Source of the DNA: Gammaproteobacteria bacterium | GTDB taxonomy: Bacteria > Pseudomonadota > Gammaproteobacteria > JABHGC01 | Direction of reading: 5' to 3' | Length of the DNA: 64,000 nt | Assembly: GCA_027077805.1 (NCBI GenBank) | Contig: JALWTS010000020.1 | Location: 159,814-223,813 of the forward strand | Shown: one piece after another, positions 29,284-39,646 of the stretch | Layout of the letters: each line of letters begins with the position of its first letter | Position numbering within the stretch: the stretch's first letter is position 1 | Program-made: the position numbers and the translations under genes | The notes under the pieces: model-generated | What the model was told of the DNA's origin: nothing | What the model saw: only the letters and a program-made list of their open reading frames with translations | Databases searched by the model: none

Positions 29284-30132
29284 ATAATGTAATGGTGATT
29301 GATTATACCCTTGAGCTATAAACCCTTGCCATTGTTTCGGTCGCTGATTAAATACCTTTTCAGCGTCAAGTTTTTCCTTAAACGCTCCAAATACTGCACC
29401 ACCAGTGCCTGTTAAACGAGCAGTGGTATATTGAGATAACCAATCAATTACTTGTTTTACTTGAGGATATAACTGACATACTAATGATTGACAATCATTA
29501 GTGGTTTCACCTTCAAGAAAGTCCGCTATTTTGATTAAACTTGAGTCTCTTGTCAAGTCTGAATGTGAAAATATTTTTTTGGTAGAAACAAAAACGGGTG
29601 GAACTAACACTAAAAACCATAATGGTTCTAACGCAATTGGTGTTAATTTCTCACCTACCCCTTCTGCCCAAGCGGATTGACCATAAATAAAAATGGGAAC
29701 ATCCGCACCTAATTGTAAAGCTAAAGCCATTAACTGCGGGGTGGATAAACCAACATTCCACAACTGATTGAGTACCCACAAAGTAGTCGCAGCATCAGAA
29801 CTTCCGCCACCTAAACCAGCACCAATAGGAATACGTTTGTCTAGTAAAATATTGACACCTTTAGTAATGCCTGCTGATTGCTGTAGTAAACTTGCGGCTT
29901 TAATTGTCAAATCTTTATCAGTCGGAATAACATTCGCACCTTTTTGAGAAATTTGCCCATGATCATTTATCACAAAACCTAAGCAATCCCCATAATTCAA
30001 AAATTGAAATACGGTTTGTAATAAATGATAACCATCTTCCCTTCTACCCACAATACGCAACATTAAATTCAATTTTGCAGGTGCTGGCCAATAGCTTAAA
30101 TCATTGCGACTAAAACAGTTTACTTGATTCAT
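29248..30132 (-). CDS. ispE: 4-diphosphocytidyl-2-C-methyl-D-erythritol kinase
   Basis: Phosphorylates CDP-ME in the non-mevalonate isoprenoid pathway. 294 aa (E. coli 283). GHMP kinase fold: YWPAPAKLNLMLRIVGRREDGYH near the N-terminus, the glycine-rich ATP loop PIGAGLGGGSSDAA (about 97-110), and a C-terminal GTGGAVFGAF segment. The last 12 or so residues (GVAKRQGTGF and neighbours) are encoded by the first half of tRNA-Gln and have no expected counterpart in the family. RNase P cleavage of a joint transcript at the tRNA 5' end would remove the stop codon. Upstream gene is lolB, 17 bp away. Confidence 0.95.
   Translation of the reverse strand: MNQVNCFSRNDLSYWPAPAKLNLMLRIVGRREDGYHLLQTVFQFLNYGDCLGFVINDHGQISQKGANVIPTDKDLTIKAASLLQQSAGITKGVNILLDKRIPIGAGLGGGSSDAATTLWVLNQLWNVGLSTPQLMALALQLGADVPIFIYGQSAWAEGVGEKLTPIALEPLWFLVLVPPVFVSTKKIFSHSDLTRDSSLIKIADFLEGETTNDCQSLVCQLYPQVKQVIDWLSQYTTARLTGTGGAVFGAFKEKLDAEKVFNQRPKQWQGFIAQGYNQSPLHYWGVAKRQGTGF
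29302..29331 (-). promoter_or_regulatory. Candidate tRNA-Gln promoter inside ispE
   Basis: Perfect -10 TATAAT at 29307-29302 on the minus strand, with a poor -35 TGGCAA at 29331-29326 (18-bp spacer). The start near 29295 would be about 12 nt before the mature tRNA. It would free tRNA-Gln supply from the ispE message. Confidence 0.4.
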
Positions 30133-30149
30133 TATAAATATTGTAATAG

Positions 30150-30761
30150 CTAATTAATATTCCATTGATCAATCACTAAGCGAATCTTCCAATCCGCTTT
30201 CACTAAAGTCAATTTTTCGGGTAACAAGTTTTGATCATAATCAGAATAATCAATCTCCCAACCATATTGTGATAGGCGTGCTAATCTTGCTTGGGCATTA
30301 AGTTGTTTGTCATAATCAGTGCTAGCGTCAGGCAAACCTAATACCCAATATTGCAAACCTGTAATGGGCAAATTTAAACCAAATGATGTTGCCAAAAATT
30401 CTTCAGGTTGAGAGTGATAATAGACTTTATTATCATGAGTGGTAACCTTGATAGAGCTTAGATTACCTTGCAGTTGCATTTGTGAACCAATCATAGCTGC
30501 CATTAAATTAATGTTGAAATTATCTTTTGATTGCTTCCAAATAATTCTTGCCTGCCAACTTTCTTCGGTATTGCTCATACTAATTCGACCTTGCAACTGC
30601 CAATTTTGATAATCGGCAGTCTGATAATATTGTTGCCACTGTTGCTCCAATACGGACTCATCAACTGTATTAATATCTGTCCTAGTCTGAGATAAGGAAC
30701 AAGCGGACAACAATAATACAACAACAATAATCTTATTTGGCAATGGATTGCATTTTATCAA
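30150..30761 (-). CDS. lolB: Outer-membrane lipoprotein LolB
   Basis: Receives lipoproteins from LolA and inserts them in the outer membrane. About 203 aa from a TTG at 30761. The lipobox LLLSAC fixes the mature Cys; the mature part has the LolB core (WQLQGRISMSNTEESWQARIIWKQ, later ATSFGLNLPITGLQYWVLG). The start is uncertain: no ATG lies near the signal peptide. Candidates are TTG at 30761, TTG at 30743, or GTG at 30839, the last giving an implausible 46-residue stretch before the lipobox. All overlap the end of the upstream TPR gene (stop at 30733), which implies translational coupling. Confidence 0.88.
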   Translation of the reverse strand: MIKCNPLPNKIIVVVLLLSACSLSQTRTDINTVDESVLEQQWQQYYQTADYQNWQLQGRISMSNTEESWQARIIWKQSKDNFNINLMAAMIGSQMQLQGNLSSIKVTTHDNKVYYHSQPEEFLATSFGLNLPITGLQYWVLGLPDASTDYDKQLNAQARLARLSQYGWEIDYSDYDQNLLPEKLTLVKADWKIRLVIDQWNIN

Positions 30762-32463
30762 TAAATTTCTGTAAATACTTACTATCCGGATGCAGTTGTA
30801 ATGATTCACCCCATATTTCCTTAGCCTTTTGTTGTTCACCCATTGCCCATAAGGCTTGACCTAAATGAGCAGCAATTTCATCATTTTTATCCAGTGCATA
30901 GGCTTTTTTAAGATATTTTACGGCTAATTCATAGTTTTTTAATTTATAATTGACCCAGCCCATACTATCAATAATTGCCGCAGAATCTGGTTTCAAAGCT
31001 AATGCCTGCTTGATTAATGTTAAGGCCTCATCATAACGCTGAGTTTTCTCAGCTAAGGTGTAGCCTAAGGCATTTAAAGCGTCAACATTTAAGGGATCCG
31101 TCGCTAAAATAGTACGTAAGTCTTTTTCAAACTGTGCCAGATTACCCAAATCATCATAAACCAAAGCTCTGGCATAAAGTAAATCAGCATTGTCTTTAAA
31201 TTCCATTAAGGCTTTATTATACAATGCTAATGCCTGCTCAAACTGCTCAGCAGTGCTTAACAAGTCTCCTTCAACCAAGTAAAATCGCACCTGAAATTGG
31301 GGAAATTTTGCTCGTAGATCGTGTAATAATTGACGTGATTTCTCTAAATCCCCTAATTTTGCGACAATAGTTACCACCCGAATTTGAGATTCTAACTGGT
31401 AACTTCCCCCTTTGACTTGAGAATACCATTGCAATGCGGTTAAATAATGTTTTTGCGTTTCTTCCAACTGCCCTAAATAATAACTTGCTTCATTTTTATA
31501 TTCATCTGAATTTAACAATTGAATTAAGTAATATTTAGACTGATCATAACGATTAGTTTGCAAAGAAAGTAAGGCTAAAGCGTAAATCACATCCTCACTT
31601 TTTTTATGCTTTTTATTCGCTAATAACTTTTTAAACTGCTCAATTGATTCATCATAACGCTTTAATTCAAACAATGCTTTAGCTAAAGAAAAACGTAAAT
31701 CATAATTGTCTTTGCTCTCTAAACCTTGTTTTAACACCGAAATGGCCGCTTCTGATTTCTCCTGACTTAACAAAATATGGGCATGTAAAATAATGGCCTT
31801 GTCCCATTCAGGCTGGCGTTGAATCGCTTGTTCTATTGCCCGTTCTGCTTGAGGAAATGCTTTTGCCTTTAATGCTAAAATAGCATAAGCATACCAAGCC
31901 TGAGCATAATCGGGATAGGCATTAATTAATTGCTGTAATACTTGCAAGGTAAAATCATGAGCGGGTTCTTTTTCTAATAATTTTGCCACCAATAACAGAC
32001 CTTGTTCTTTACCTCGTTCAAATCGATTCACTAAGTTTTTAAACTCCCTCACTGTCGCATCTAATTTTTGTCGGTAAAAAAACGATAACGCTAAGGCTTG
32101 ATGAGCCTTAATAGCATTCTGACTGAGTTTTAACCACAAACGAGCGGATTTCTCTGTTAATTCCCAATTTTTAGCATACATTGAAATCCGAGTAGCACGT
32201 TCGGCAATTTCAACATTATGCGAAGTTTGTGCGGCATACCAATACTCTTTTGCGGCTAAATTCAAATCACCTCGTTGTCCTGCAATTTCACCCACTAATA
32301 CACTATAAAGTAATTCTGGGTCAAGTGTAGTAACACCAGTAGTTGCAGGGACTTGCCCATCTTCTGCTTGTGCATAAGGCACTATCACTTCAGGAACAGA
32401 AGTACAGCCTACAATCCAAACCAAAACTAAAATAGTGGATAAAACCTGAATATTTTTCTTCAT
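30733..32463 (-). CDS. TPR-repeat lipoprotein
   Basis: 576 aa from the ATG at 32463 (MKKNIQVLSTILVLVWIVGCTSV), chosen because a signal peptide with lipobox IVGC follows directly. The rest is almost all helical: about a dozen tetratricopeptide-like repeats between residues 60 and 565, such as AQAWYAYAILALKAKAFPQAERAIEQAI and LNALGYTLAEKTQRYDEALTLIKQAL. TPR lipoproteins commonly sit just upstream of lolB in gammaproteobacteria; the role is unknown, perhaps a periplasmic scaffold. Divergent from hemA with a 104-bp gap. Confidence 0.85.
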   Translation of the reverse strand: MKKNIQVLSTILVLVWIVGCTSVPEVIVPYAQAEDGQVPATTGVTTLDPELLYSVLVGEIAGQRGDLNLAAKEYWYAAQTSHNVEIAERATRISMYAKNWELTEKSARLWLKLSQNAIKAHQALALSFFYRQKLDATVREFKNLVNRFERGKEQGLLLVAKLLEKEPAHDFTLQVLQQLINAYPDYAQAWYAYAILALKAKAFPQAERAIEQAIQRQPEWDKAIILHAHILLSQEKSEAAISVLKQGLESKDNYDLRFSLAKALFELKRYDESIEQFKKLLANKKHKKSEDVIYALALLSLQTNRYDQSKYYLIQLLNSDEYKNEASYYLGQLEETQKHYLTALQWYSQVKGGSYQLESQIRVVTIVAKLGDLEKSRQLLHDLRAKFPQFQVRFYLVEGDLLSTAEQFEQALALYNKALMEFKDNADLLYARALVYDDLGNLAQFEKDLRTILATDPLNVDALNALGYTLAEKTQRYDEALTLIKQALALKPDSAAIIDSMGWVNYKLKNYELAVKYLKKAYALDKNDEIAAHLGQALWAMGEQQKAKEIWGESLQLHPDSKYLQKFIDKMQSIAK

Positions 32464-32567
32464 AATACTACCATTATTAAAATTCTTTCTTAATCTGAAT
32501 ATTAATTGTACAGCTAAAATCACAATTTTGATAGAATGACCGTTTTGAATTTGAGAACTGCTTCTAA

Positions 32568-33833
32568 ATGTCATTTCTAGTTTTAGGCATTAATCACAAA
32601 ACTGCCCCTGTCACCATACGAGAAAAATTGGCATTTTCGACTGAACATTTACATTATGCCTTAGAAAACTTACATCAACAACCAAACATTGAGGAAAATG
32701 TCATTGTTTCAACTTGTAATCGTACTGAAATTTATTGTTTGATGTTACAAAACCAACCTAATATTATTAAAAAGTGGTTAGCAGATTTTCATAAAATTTC
32801 ATTGCAAGACATTGATCCTTATCTATATTACTATAACAAACATGATACCATTCAGCATATTATGCGAGTCAGCAGCGGTTTGGATTCCCTAGTCTTAGGT
32901 GAACCACAAATTTTAGGTCAAATGAAAACGGCATTTCAGCAAGCAAAACAAGCTAAAACCATCGGTAAATATTTACGCAAATTATTTGAATTTAGTTTTT
33001 CCGTTGCCAAACAAATTCGCACGGATACCTCCATTGGTTCTAGTCCTGTTTCAGTTGCATTTGCAGCCGTCAGCCTTGCCAAACAGATTTTTGGTGATTT
33101 GTCGCAACAAACCATACTCTTAATTGGTGCAGGTGAAACCATAGAATTAGTGGCCCAACATTTATATGAGCAAGAAGTTAAACAAATGATTGTTGCAAAT
33201 CGAACGGTTACTAAGGCTTGGGGACTCGCCAAGCAATACCAAGCAGCGAGCATTCCACTCACTGACATTCCCAAACATTTAAACAAAGCAGATATTATTA
33301 TCAGTTCGACAGGTAGCCCTTTGCCGATTTTATCCAAAGCGGATATTAAAGCCAGCTTAAAACAACGAAAACACCAACCAATTTTTATTGTAGACCTCGC
33401 TGTACCTAGCGATATTGAAGCCAGTACAGCGGAACTTGCCGATGTTTATTTATATACGGTTGATGATCTACAAGAAATTATTCAAGAAAACCTTGCTTCC
33501 CGACAACAAGCAGCCGAACAAGCAGAAGAAATTGTTACCACCCAAACCCAGCATTTCATTTATTGGTTAAGATCCCAAAATGCGATAGAATTAGTTTGTC
33601 AATATCGCCAGCAAGCAGAACAATATCGTGATCAAGCAATTAACCAAGCATTACGGCAATTACACAATGGGCATTCCGCAGAGCAAGTTATTCAAACCTT
33701 AGCGTATCAGTTGACCAATAAAATTATTCATACGCCAACCACTAAGTTAAAACAAGCGGCACGTCAAGAACAAACCGAATTATTACAAGCGGCCTGTTTA
33801 TTACTTGAGTTACAACAAGCTAAGCAAAAATAA
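32568..33833 (+). CDS. hemA: Glutamyl-tRNA reductase
   Basis: First committed step of tetrapyrrole synthesis by the C5 pathway: reduces glutamyl-tRNA(Glu) to glutamate-1-semialdehyde with NADPH. 421 aa. The catalytic Cys50 is in VSTCNRTEIY; the LVLGEPQILGQMK motif (about 107-119) and the NADPH-binding domain (ILLIGAGETIELVAQHL, about 182-198) follow; the C-terminal dimerisation domain covers about 310-415. Forms an operon with prfA (27 bp) and prmC, the standard gammaproteobacterial order. Confidence 0.98.
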   Translation: MSFLVLGINHKTAPVTIREKLAFSTEHLHYALENLHQQPNIEENVIVSTCNRTEIYCLMLQNQPNIIKKWLADFHKISLQDIDPYLYYYNKHDTIQHIMRVSSGLDSLVLGEPQILGQMKTAFQQAKQAKTIGKYLRKLFEFSFSVAKQIRTDTSIGSSPVSVAFAAVSLAKQIFGDLSQQTILLIGAGETIELVAQHLYEQEVKQMIVANRTVTKAWGLAKQYQAASIPLTDIPKHLNKADIIISSTGSPLPILSKADIKASLKQRKHQPIFIVDLAVPSDIEASTAELADVYLYTVDDLQEIIQENLASRQQAAEQAEEIVTTQTQHFIYWLRSQNAIELVCQYRQQAEQYRDQAINQALRQLHNGHSAEQVIQTLAYQLTNKIIHTPTTKLKQAARQEQTELLQAACLLLELQQAKQK

Positions 33834-33860
33834 TCACAAAACATTATAAATGAGATCACT

Positions 33861-34949
33861 GTGAAAGCATCCATACAAAATAAACTTGAACACTTAGCTA
33901 CTCGTTTTGGAGAAGTTATGGTGTTAATGAATCAACCTGACATTCAAACTGATAATGAAAAATTTAAACAACTGGGTCAAGAATATGCACAACTTAACCC
34001 CATTGTCAGTTGTTTTCAACAATATCAAAAAACCCTTGACGATTTAAATTCAGCCAAGTCATTGCTTGAGGACGAAGATGTTGAAATGCGTAATCTTGCC
34101 AAAGAAGAAATTAGCCAACATCAAACTGAACTCGCACAATTAGAACAACAACTACAAATTCTACTATTACCTGAGGATCCCAATGATCATAGCAATATCT
34201 TTTTAGAAATTCGTGCAGGCACAGGTGGTGCAGAAGCCGCGTTATTTGCAGGAGACTTATGTCGTATGTATTTACGTTATGCTGAAAGCAAACACTGGCA
34301 AGTGGAAATCTTAAGCGAAAGTTTAGGAGAACATGGCGGTTATAAAGAAATGATTATGCGAATTGTCGGCGAACGAGTGTACTCGCAACTAAAATTTGAA
34401 TCAGGTGTACATCGAGTACAACGAGTCCCTGATACCGAATCACAAGGACGAGTTCACACCTCTGCTTGTACTGTCGCAGTCTTGCCTGAAGTGGATAGTA
34501 TTAATGAAATTGAAATCAATATGGCGGATTTACGCATTGATACTTATCGTGCCTCAGGTGCAGGTGGTCAGCATGTCAATAAAACGGATTCTGCGGTCAG
34601 ATTAACCCATCTTCCCACGGGTATCGTAGTCGAATGCCAAGATGAACGTTCGCAACATAAAAACAAAGCTAGAGCATTATCATTATTACAAGCCAGATTA
34701 TTAGATCAAGCGCAACAAAAACAAGTGGCGGAACAGACGAAAACTCGCAAAAATCTAGTCGGATCGGGTGATAGATCAGAACGCATTCGAACCTATAACT
34801 TTCCCCAAGGACGACTAACAGATCATAGAATCAATCTTACCTTGTACAAACTAGAAGAAATTATGCAAGGCAATTTAGACCCGGTGATTCAACCCTTAGT
34901 CCATGAACACCAAGCCAATCTATTAGCCAGTTTAAACAATGATAGTTAA
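33861..34949 (+). CDS. prfA: Peptide chain release factor 1
   Basis: Recognises UAA and UAG and triggers peptide release. 362 aa with a GTG start. The GGQ motif is in [15 protein letters not shown] (about 233); this glutamine is methylated by PrmC, encoded next. The anticodon-mimic tripeptide, PxT in the RF1 family, reads PDT here ([13 protein letters not shown]) where E. coli has PAT. Otherwise complete. Between hemA and prmC. Confidence 0.98.
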   Translation: MKASIQNKLEHLATRFGEVMVLMNQPDIQTDNEKFKQLGQEYAQLNPIVSCFQQYQKTLDDLNSAKSLLEDEDVEMRNLAKEEISQHQTELAQLEQQLQILLLPEDPNDHSNIFLEIRAGTGGAEAALFAGDLCRMYLRYAESKHWQVEILSESLGEHGGYKEMIMRIVGERVYSQLKFESGVHRVQRVPDTESQGRVHTSACTVAVLPEVDSINEIEINMADLRIDTYRASGAGGQHVNKTDSAVRLTHLPTGIVVECQDERSQHKNKARALSLLQARLLDQAQQKQVAEQTKTRKNLVGSGDRSERIRTYNFPQGRLTDHRINLTLYKLEEIMQGNLDPVIQPLVHEHQANLLASLNNDS

Positions 34950-34964
34950 TCACAAATAAAAATA

Positions 34965-35810
34965 ATGTTGACCATTCAACAAGTACTCAAACAAACTCAA
35001 ACACAACTTGCTTCTATTAGCTCAAGCCCAGAATTAGAAGCAAGACTGTTACTTACTCAAGTGTTAAAACAATCCTTAAGCTATATTTATGCTTGCTCAG
35101 ATAAAATCCTAACTAAGCCACAAATTCAAAGCTATCAAAAACTTATTCAACGTCGTCAACAAGGTGAACCCTTAGCCTATATTCAACAACAAAAAGAATT
35201 TTGGTCACTCAATTTTCGTGTTACTCCTGATGTGCTAATTCCCCGTCCAGAAACCGAATTATTAGTGGAACTCACCTTAAAATTACTCCCTCAAGAAACC
35301 GCAAGCATTGCCGATCTAGGAACAGGCTCAGGTGCAATTATTATTGCCTTAGCCACTGAACACCCTCAGTGGTCATGTTATGCCACTGATATTAGCCATT
35401 CGGCATTAAGCATTGCCCGACACAATGCGAAACAACACCAATGTACTAATATTCAATTCTTTCAAAGCAATTGGCTACAAGCCTTAGCAAATAACTCAGC
35501 ACAAAAATTTGATGCCATTATCAGCAATCCCCCTTACATCAGTGAGCAAGAATATCCACACTATCAAATGGGATTACACAAAGAACCTAAATCTGCCTTA
35601 GTATCCGCTGATAATGGACTAAGTGATATAAAATATATTGCCCGAACGGCAATAAACTCTCTCAAACCCCAAGGATATTTGTTATTAGAACATGGTTATC
35701 AGCAGGGTTTAGCGGTTATGGAGATATTACGACAATATGGTTATACACAAGTTCAGAGTTATCAGGACTTAGCAGGGTTGGATCGGGTGGTGTGTGGACA
35801 GATCAACTAA
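34965..35810 (+). CDS. prmC: Release factor glutamine methyltransferase PrmC
   Basis: Methylates the GGQ glutamine of RF1 and RF2 using SAM. 281 aa. N-terminal helical domain (1-75) with RRQQGEPLAYIQQQKEFW, then a class I methyltransferase domain with the SAM motif ADLGTGSGAIIIALA (about 115-129) and the catalytic SNPPYIS (about 185-191). Its usual partner prfA is 15 bp upstream. It converges on tRNA-Ile2, whose last base is 5 bp away. Confidence 0.97.
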   Translation: MLTIQQVLKQTQTQLASISSSPELEARLLLTQVLKQSLSYIYACSDKILTKPQIQSYQKLIQRRQQGEPLAYIQQQKEFWSLNFRVTPDVLIPRPETELLVELTLKLLPQETASIADLGTGSGAIIIALATEHPQWSCYATDISHSALSIARHNAKQHQCTNIQFFQSNWLQALANNSAQKFDAIISNPPYISEQEYPHYQMGLHKEPKSALVSADNGLSDIKYIARTAINSLKPQGYLLLEHGYQQGLAVMEILRQYGYTQVQSYQDLAGLDRVVCGQIN

Positions 35811-35815
35811 ATAAT

Positions 35816-35889
35816 AGGCCCGGCAGGACTCGAACCTGCGACCAAGGGATTATGAGTCCCCGGCTCTAACCAACTGAGCTACAGGCCCT
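35816..35889 (-). tRNA. tRNA with CAT anticodon, probably tRNA-Ile2
   Basis: 74 nt without CCA. Acceptor GGGCCTG/CGGGCCT (G1-U72 wobble), D-arm GTAGCTCAGTTGGTTAGAGC, anticodon stem-loop GGGGA-CTCATAA-TCCCT, T-loop TTCGAGT. The GACTCATAATC..TTGGTCG anticodon-variable region resembles E. coli ileX rather than elongator or initiator Met, so the C is probably turned to lysidine by TilS to read AUA. Elongator Met cannot be fully excluded. It fits the ATA-rich tuf genes in this window. Confidence 0.85.
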
Positions 35890-35911
35890 TAGCAAAACAA
35901 TGAGGAGGTTA

Positions 35912-35940
35912 AAATAACCAAAGCCTTAGTCATTGTCAAC
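35912..35940 (-). promoter_or_regulatory. Promoter of tRNA-Ile2
   Basis: Minus strand: perfect TTGACA at 35940-35935, 17-bp spacer, -10 TATTTT at 35917-35912. The -10 lies within a small palindrome, GGTTA-TTT-TAACC (35920-35908). The predicted start is about 15 nt upstream of the tRNA. It begins 12 bp past the rpoD stop. Confidence 0.6.
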
Positions 35941-35951
35941 TAGTTTTGGAT

Positions 35952-37811
35952 TTAGTTTTGATCTAAGCCCAAAAAACTACGCAATTGTTCAGAGCGTGAT
36001 GGATGACGGAGTTTTCGTAAGGCTTTGGCTTCAATTTGACGAATCCGTTCTCTGGTAACATCAAATTGTTTGCCTACTTCTTCTAGGGTATGATCTGTAT
36101 TCATATCAATGCCAAAACGCATTCTTAGGACTTTTGCTTCTCTTGGGGTTAAACCTTCTAACACCCCTTGCGTTGCTTCTTTTAAGCCTTTCATAGTAGC
36201 AGATTCTACGGGAGAAATGACATTGTAATCTTCAATAAAATCGCCTAAATGGGAATCTTCATCATCACCCACAGGTGTTTCCATAGAAATCGGTTCTTTG
36301 GCAATTTTCAATACTTTACGCACTTTATCTTCAGGCATATCCATTACCTTAGCGAGTTCTTCTGAGGTTGGTTCGCGTCCCATTTCTTGTAGCATTTGTC
36401 GAAATACCCGATTTAGTTTATTAATGGTTTCTATCATGTGTACAGGAATACGAATCGTTCTCGCTTGATCAGCAATAGAACGGGTAATCGCTTGACGAAT
36501 CCACCAAGTGGCATAGGTTGAAAATTTGTAACCACGACGATATTCAAATTTGTCAACTGCTTTCATTAAACCAATATTGCCCTCTTGAATTAAATCCAAA
36601 AATTGTAAACCACGATTGGTATATTTTTTGGCAATAGAAATCACCAGTCTTAAATTTGCTTCTACCATTTCTTTTTTTGCACGTCTGGCTTTGGCTTCCC
36701 CAATAGATACTTTTCGATTAATGTCCTTAACTCGCGCGACTTCTAAACACGTTTGATTTTGAATCATAATCAAACGATTTTGGGCTTTGATTAAATCGTC
36801 TTGATAAGCAGATAATTTTTCAGCATAAGGACCTTGTTTTAAATGATATTGCAACCAATCAGTATTAGTTTCATTGTTGGCAAAACTATCTAAAAACGCT
36901 TTACGAGGCATACCTGCTTTTTTAATAAAAATATTCATAATAATTTTTTCATAATTACGAACACTATCAATTGTTTGACGTAGTTTTTCGGTCATTTTGT
37001 GTACCACTTGAGGTACAAATTTAAATTCCAAAAAACAATTCGCCAAAAGCTGGCATTTTTCTTGTGTTAAAGTATGCTCCTTACCATGTTCCGCTAATGT
37101 TTCTAGTAAAGAGGCATGTAATTTTCGTAAGCGTTCAATACGTTCTTTTGCATCGTCCATGCTAGGATCAAGGTCCTCATCGTCTAAACTATCGCTTGAA
37201 TCATCCCCCTCACTGCTATCATCACTTTCATTGACATCTATATCATCATCTAGTGCATCTTCATCTTGATTTCCTTCAGAGAAGAGTTGAAAACTATCAC
37301 TAGCATCTGCAAAACTGCTAATAACATCGGTTAACCGCATTTCACCATCATCAACTTTATGAAAAATACTCAGTAACTCAGTAATCGCACCAGGGTAAGT
37401 CGATAATGATAAAAGAACTTGATTCATGCCTTCTTCAATACGTTTCGCAATCGCTAATTCACCCTCACGAGTTAATAGTTCAACCGTACCCATTTCTCGC
37501 ATATACATTCTTACTGGATCAGTCGTACGTCCAAATTCGCCATCAACCGCAGCTAATGCTGCTGCCGCCGCTTCTACCGCATCTTCATCTGTTGCATCTT
37601 CTGGTAATGGCAAACTATCGCCATTAGGTGCACTTTCATGGACAGCAATCCCCATATCGTTAATCACGCGGATGATATCTTCAATTTGCTCAGGATCCAC
37701 AATATTATCAGGCAAATGATCATTAACTTCGGTATAAGTTAAAAATCCTTGCTCCTTACCTTTTGCGATTAACATTTTTAATTGAGACTGTTGTTCTTGT
37801 TCCTGTTCCAT
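35952..37811 (-). CDS. rpoD: RNA polymerase sigma factor RpoD (sigma-70)
   Basis: Housekeeping sigma factor. 619 aa (E. coli 613). Region 1.1 at about 1-80; region 1.2 with [21 protein letters not shown] (about 98-118); a long acidic non-conserved insert (about 180-225, rich in Asp, Glu and Ser); region 2 with [41 protein letters not shown]; region 4.2 with [20 protein letters not shown] and the end LRSFLGLD. Last gene of the rpsU-yqeY-dnaG-rpoD macromolecular synthesis operon. Confidence 0.99.
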   Translation of the reverse strand: MEQEQEQQSQLKMLIAKGKEQGFLTYTEVNDHLPDNIVDPEQIEDIIRVINDMGIAVHESAPNGDSLPLPEDATDEDAVEAAAAALAAVDGEFGRTTDPVRMYMREMGTVELLTREGELAIAKRIEEGMNQVLLSLSTYPGAITELLSIFHKVDDGEMRLTDVISSFADASDSFQLFSEGNQDEDALDDDIDVNESDDSSEGDDSSDSLDDEDLDPSMDDAKERIERLRKLHASLLETLAEHGKEHTLTQEKCQLLANCFLEFKFVPQVVHKMTEKLRQTIDSVRNYEKIIMNIFIKKAGMPRKAFLDSFANNETNTDWLQYHLKQGPYAEKLSAYQDDLIKAQNRLIMIQNQTCLEVARVKDINRKVSIGEAKARRAKKEMVEANLRLVISIAKKYTNRGLQFLDLIQEGNIGLMKAVDKFEYRRGYKFSTYATWWIRQAITRSIADQARTIRIPVHMIETINKLNRVFRQMLQEMGREPTSEELAKVMDMPEDKVRKVLKIAKEPISMETPVGDDEDSHLGDFIEDYNVISPVESATMKGLKEATQGVLEGLTPREAKVLRMRFGIDMNTDHTLEEVGKQFDVTRERIRQIEAKALRKLRHPSRSEQLRSFLGLDQN

Positions 37812-37874
37812 AGTTTTACCTTAACTTGTAATATATTAGGTTGAATGCTTACATTACTTGGCAATATCATTTTG

Positions 37875-39575
37875 TTACTGGCTTAATAGATACTGTAACT
37901 CTTTTTTTTCTGCATCACTTAAACTGCTTGCTCTGTTTAATAATTCGTCCTGACGATGCTGTACCCATTGTTGTTTGATTTTATCTAATGTCGCTAAAAA
38001 TTCACTTTGACAAGTTTGTTCTGTTACTTCAAAATTCCAACACGCTAGTTTGTACAGATATTTTTCTTGTTCATGATTACGCCAATATTCTAATACACTC
38101 CCTGTAGTAAGATTAGGATCGGATTGCAACAAATCAAGTAATTTTGCTAAAATTGCAACCCCAGCAATTTTTATTTCAACTAAAAATGCGGTATCTTTCA
38201 CTAATAATGCCATATGAGGATACTGCAATAATAAGCCTATTGCCCTTGCAACCACAGACAATGGTTTCACTGATGTTGCTTTTGTTGCGGCTATTTTCGG
38301 TTTTGTTACCACAGTTTGTTGATGGTAAATCCCTCCCCATTTTTTTTCAATTTTTTCTAGTAACTTATCTCTAAATACACTATTGGGTAATCGTTGTAAC
38401 AGTGATAATGCTTTATTAAACAACTGACTTTGACCTTCAAGATGTGAATCATTGACTTGTTGGCTTAGCTGTTGTAATAAAAAATCTGAAAAAACTGTTG
38501 CGTGCTGAATACGTTGTTCAAATCCCTGCTTTTGTTCTTTACGAACTAATGAATCAGGGTCTTCGCCTTCAGGCAATAATAAAAACTTTACCTCTCGATA
38601 ATCATTTAAACTTGCTAATACTAACTGCAAGGCTTTCCATCCTGCTTGTTGCCCTGCGGTATCACCATCAAAACAAAATATCACTCGATTAACGGCACGA
38701 AATAATTGCCCTATATGCTCTTTAGTCAGTGCGGTACCTAAAGTAGCAACCGCATAATCAATCCCAAATTGAGCTAAAGCAATAACATCTAAGTAACCTT
38801 CTACCACTAAAATTTGTTCTAAAGGTCGGGCATATTTTCTCACTTGGTAATAGCCATAAAGTTCCTGACCTTTATGAAATATCATCGTTTCAGGTGAGTT
38901 TAAATATTTTGGCTGTTGTTCTGAGGAAAGTACTCTACCACCAAAGCCTAATACTTGTCCCTTGCGATTATAAATCGGAAACATGATCCGATGACGAAAT
39001 CGGTCATATAATTCGCCTTGTTCTTTTTGCACCAACATGCCAGTTTGAACTAACAAATCACGTTGTTCGCTGTGATAGTGTTTATAGTTTAATAGGACAT
39101 TACCCGCAGGGGCATAACCTAAGCCAAATCGTTGTGCAAATTCGCCGTTTAATCCTCTGGATTTTAGATAATCAATTGCAATGTTTGATCGTTTCAGTTG
39201 CCGTTGATAATAACGTGCGACTTGCGCAAGTAATTCATAGGCTTGTTGCCATTGCTGATTTTTCTCAACGGCTTGTTTGGTTTTAGGTAATGCCAGTCCC
39301 TGATTTTTTGCTAATTCTTCAACCACCTCAACAAAACTGAGATTATCATACGCCATTATAAAATTAATGGCATTTCCTGCGACTTTACAACCAAAACAAT
39401 GATAAAACTGCCTTACTGGATTAACATGAAAAGATGGCGTTTTCTCATGATGAAAAGGACATAATGCTATATAACTACTACCTGCTTTACGTAAGCTAAT
39501 CCGATTACCAATAATTTCAACAATATCAATCTGAGCAAGCAATTGATCAATAAAGTTTGCAGGAATATGACCCAT
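37875..39575 (-). CDS. dnaG: DNA primase
   Basis: Makes RNA primers for Okazaki fragments. 566 aa, at the short end of the family (E. coli 581). N-terminal CHC2 zinc domain with ligands C39, H42, C60 and C63 (ALCPFHHEKTPSFH, FYHCFGC); Toprim catalytic core with VVEGYLDVIALAQFGIDYAVATLGTALT and FDGDTAGQQAG; the C-terminal helicase-binding domain (about 430-566) is weakly conserved as usual. 64 bp upstream of rpoD. Confidence 0.97.
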   Translation of the reverse strand: MGHIPANFIDQLLAQIDIVEIIGNRISLRKAGSSYIALCPFHHEKTPSFHVNPVRQFYHCFGCKVAGNAINFIMAYDNLSFVEVVEELAKNQGLALPKTKQAVEKNQQWQQAYELLAQVARYYQRQLKRSNIAIDYLKSRGLNGEFAQRFGLGYAPAGNVLLNYKHYHSEQRDLLVQTGMLVQKEQGELYDRFRHRIMFPIYNRKGQVLGFGGRVLSSEQQPKYLNSPETMIFHKGQELYGYYQVRKYARPLEQILVVEGYLDVIALAQFGIDYAVATLGTALTKEHIGQLFRAVNRVIFCFDGDTAGQQAGWKALQLVLASLNDYREVKFLLLPEGEDPDSLVRKEQKQGFEQRIQHATVFSDFLLQQLSQQVNDSHLEGQSQLFNKALSLLQRLPNSVFRDKLLEKIEKKWGGIYHQQTVVTKPKIAATKATSVKPLSVVARAIGLLLQYPHMALLVKDTAFLVEIKIAGVAILAKLLDLLQSDPNLTTGSVLEYWRNHEQEKYLYKLACWNFEVTEQTCQSEFLATLDKIKQQWVQHRQDELLNRASSLSDAEKKELQYLLSQ

Positions 39576-39646
39576 ATCAAGCTATTCCAATAATAACTGC
39601 TCCAACTATTGCTACAGTTTAGCATAGTTTTCAATAGTTTAAATTA

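Noticed and set aside
37140..37270. Acid-rich segment of RpoD as a foreign insertion
   Set aside because: The non-conserved region of sigma-70 in gammaproteobacteria is normally acidic and variable, so this is ordinary.
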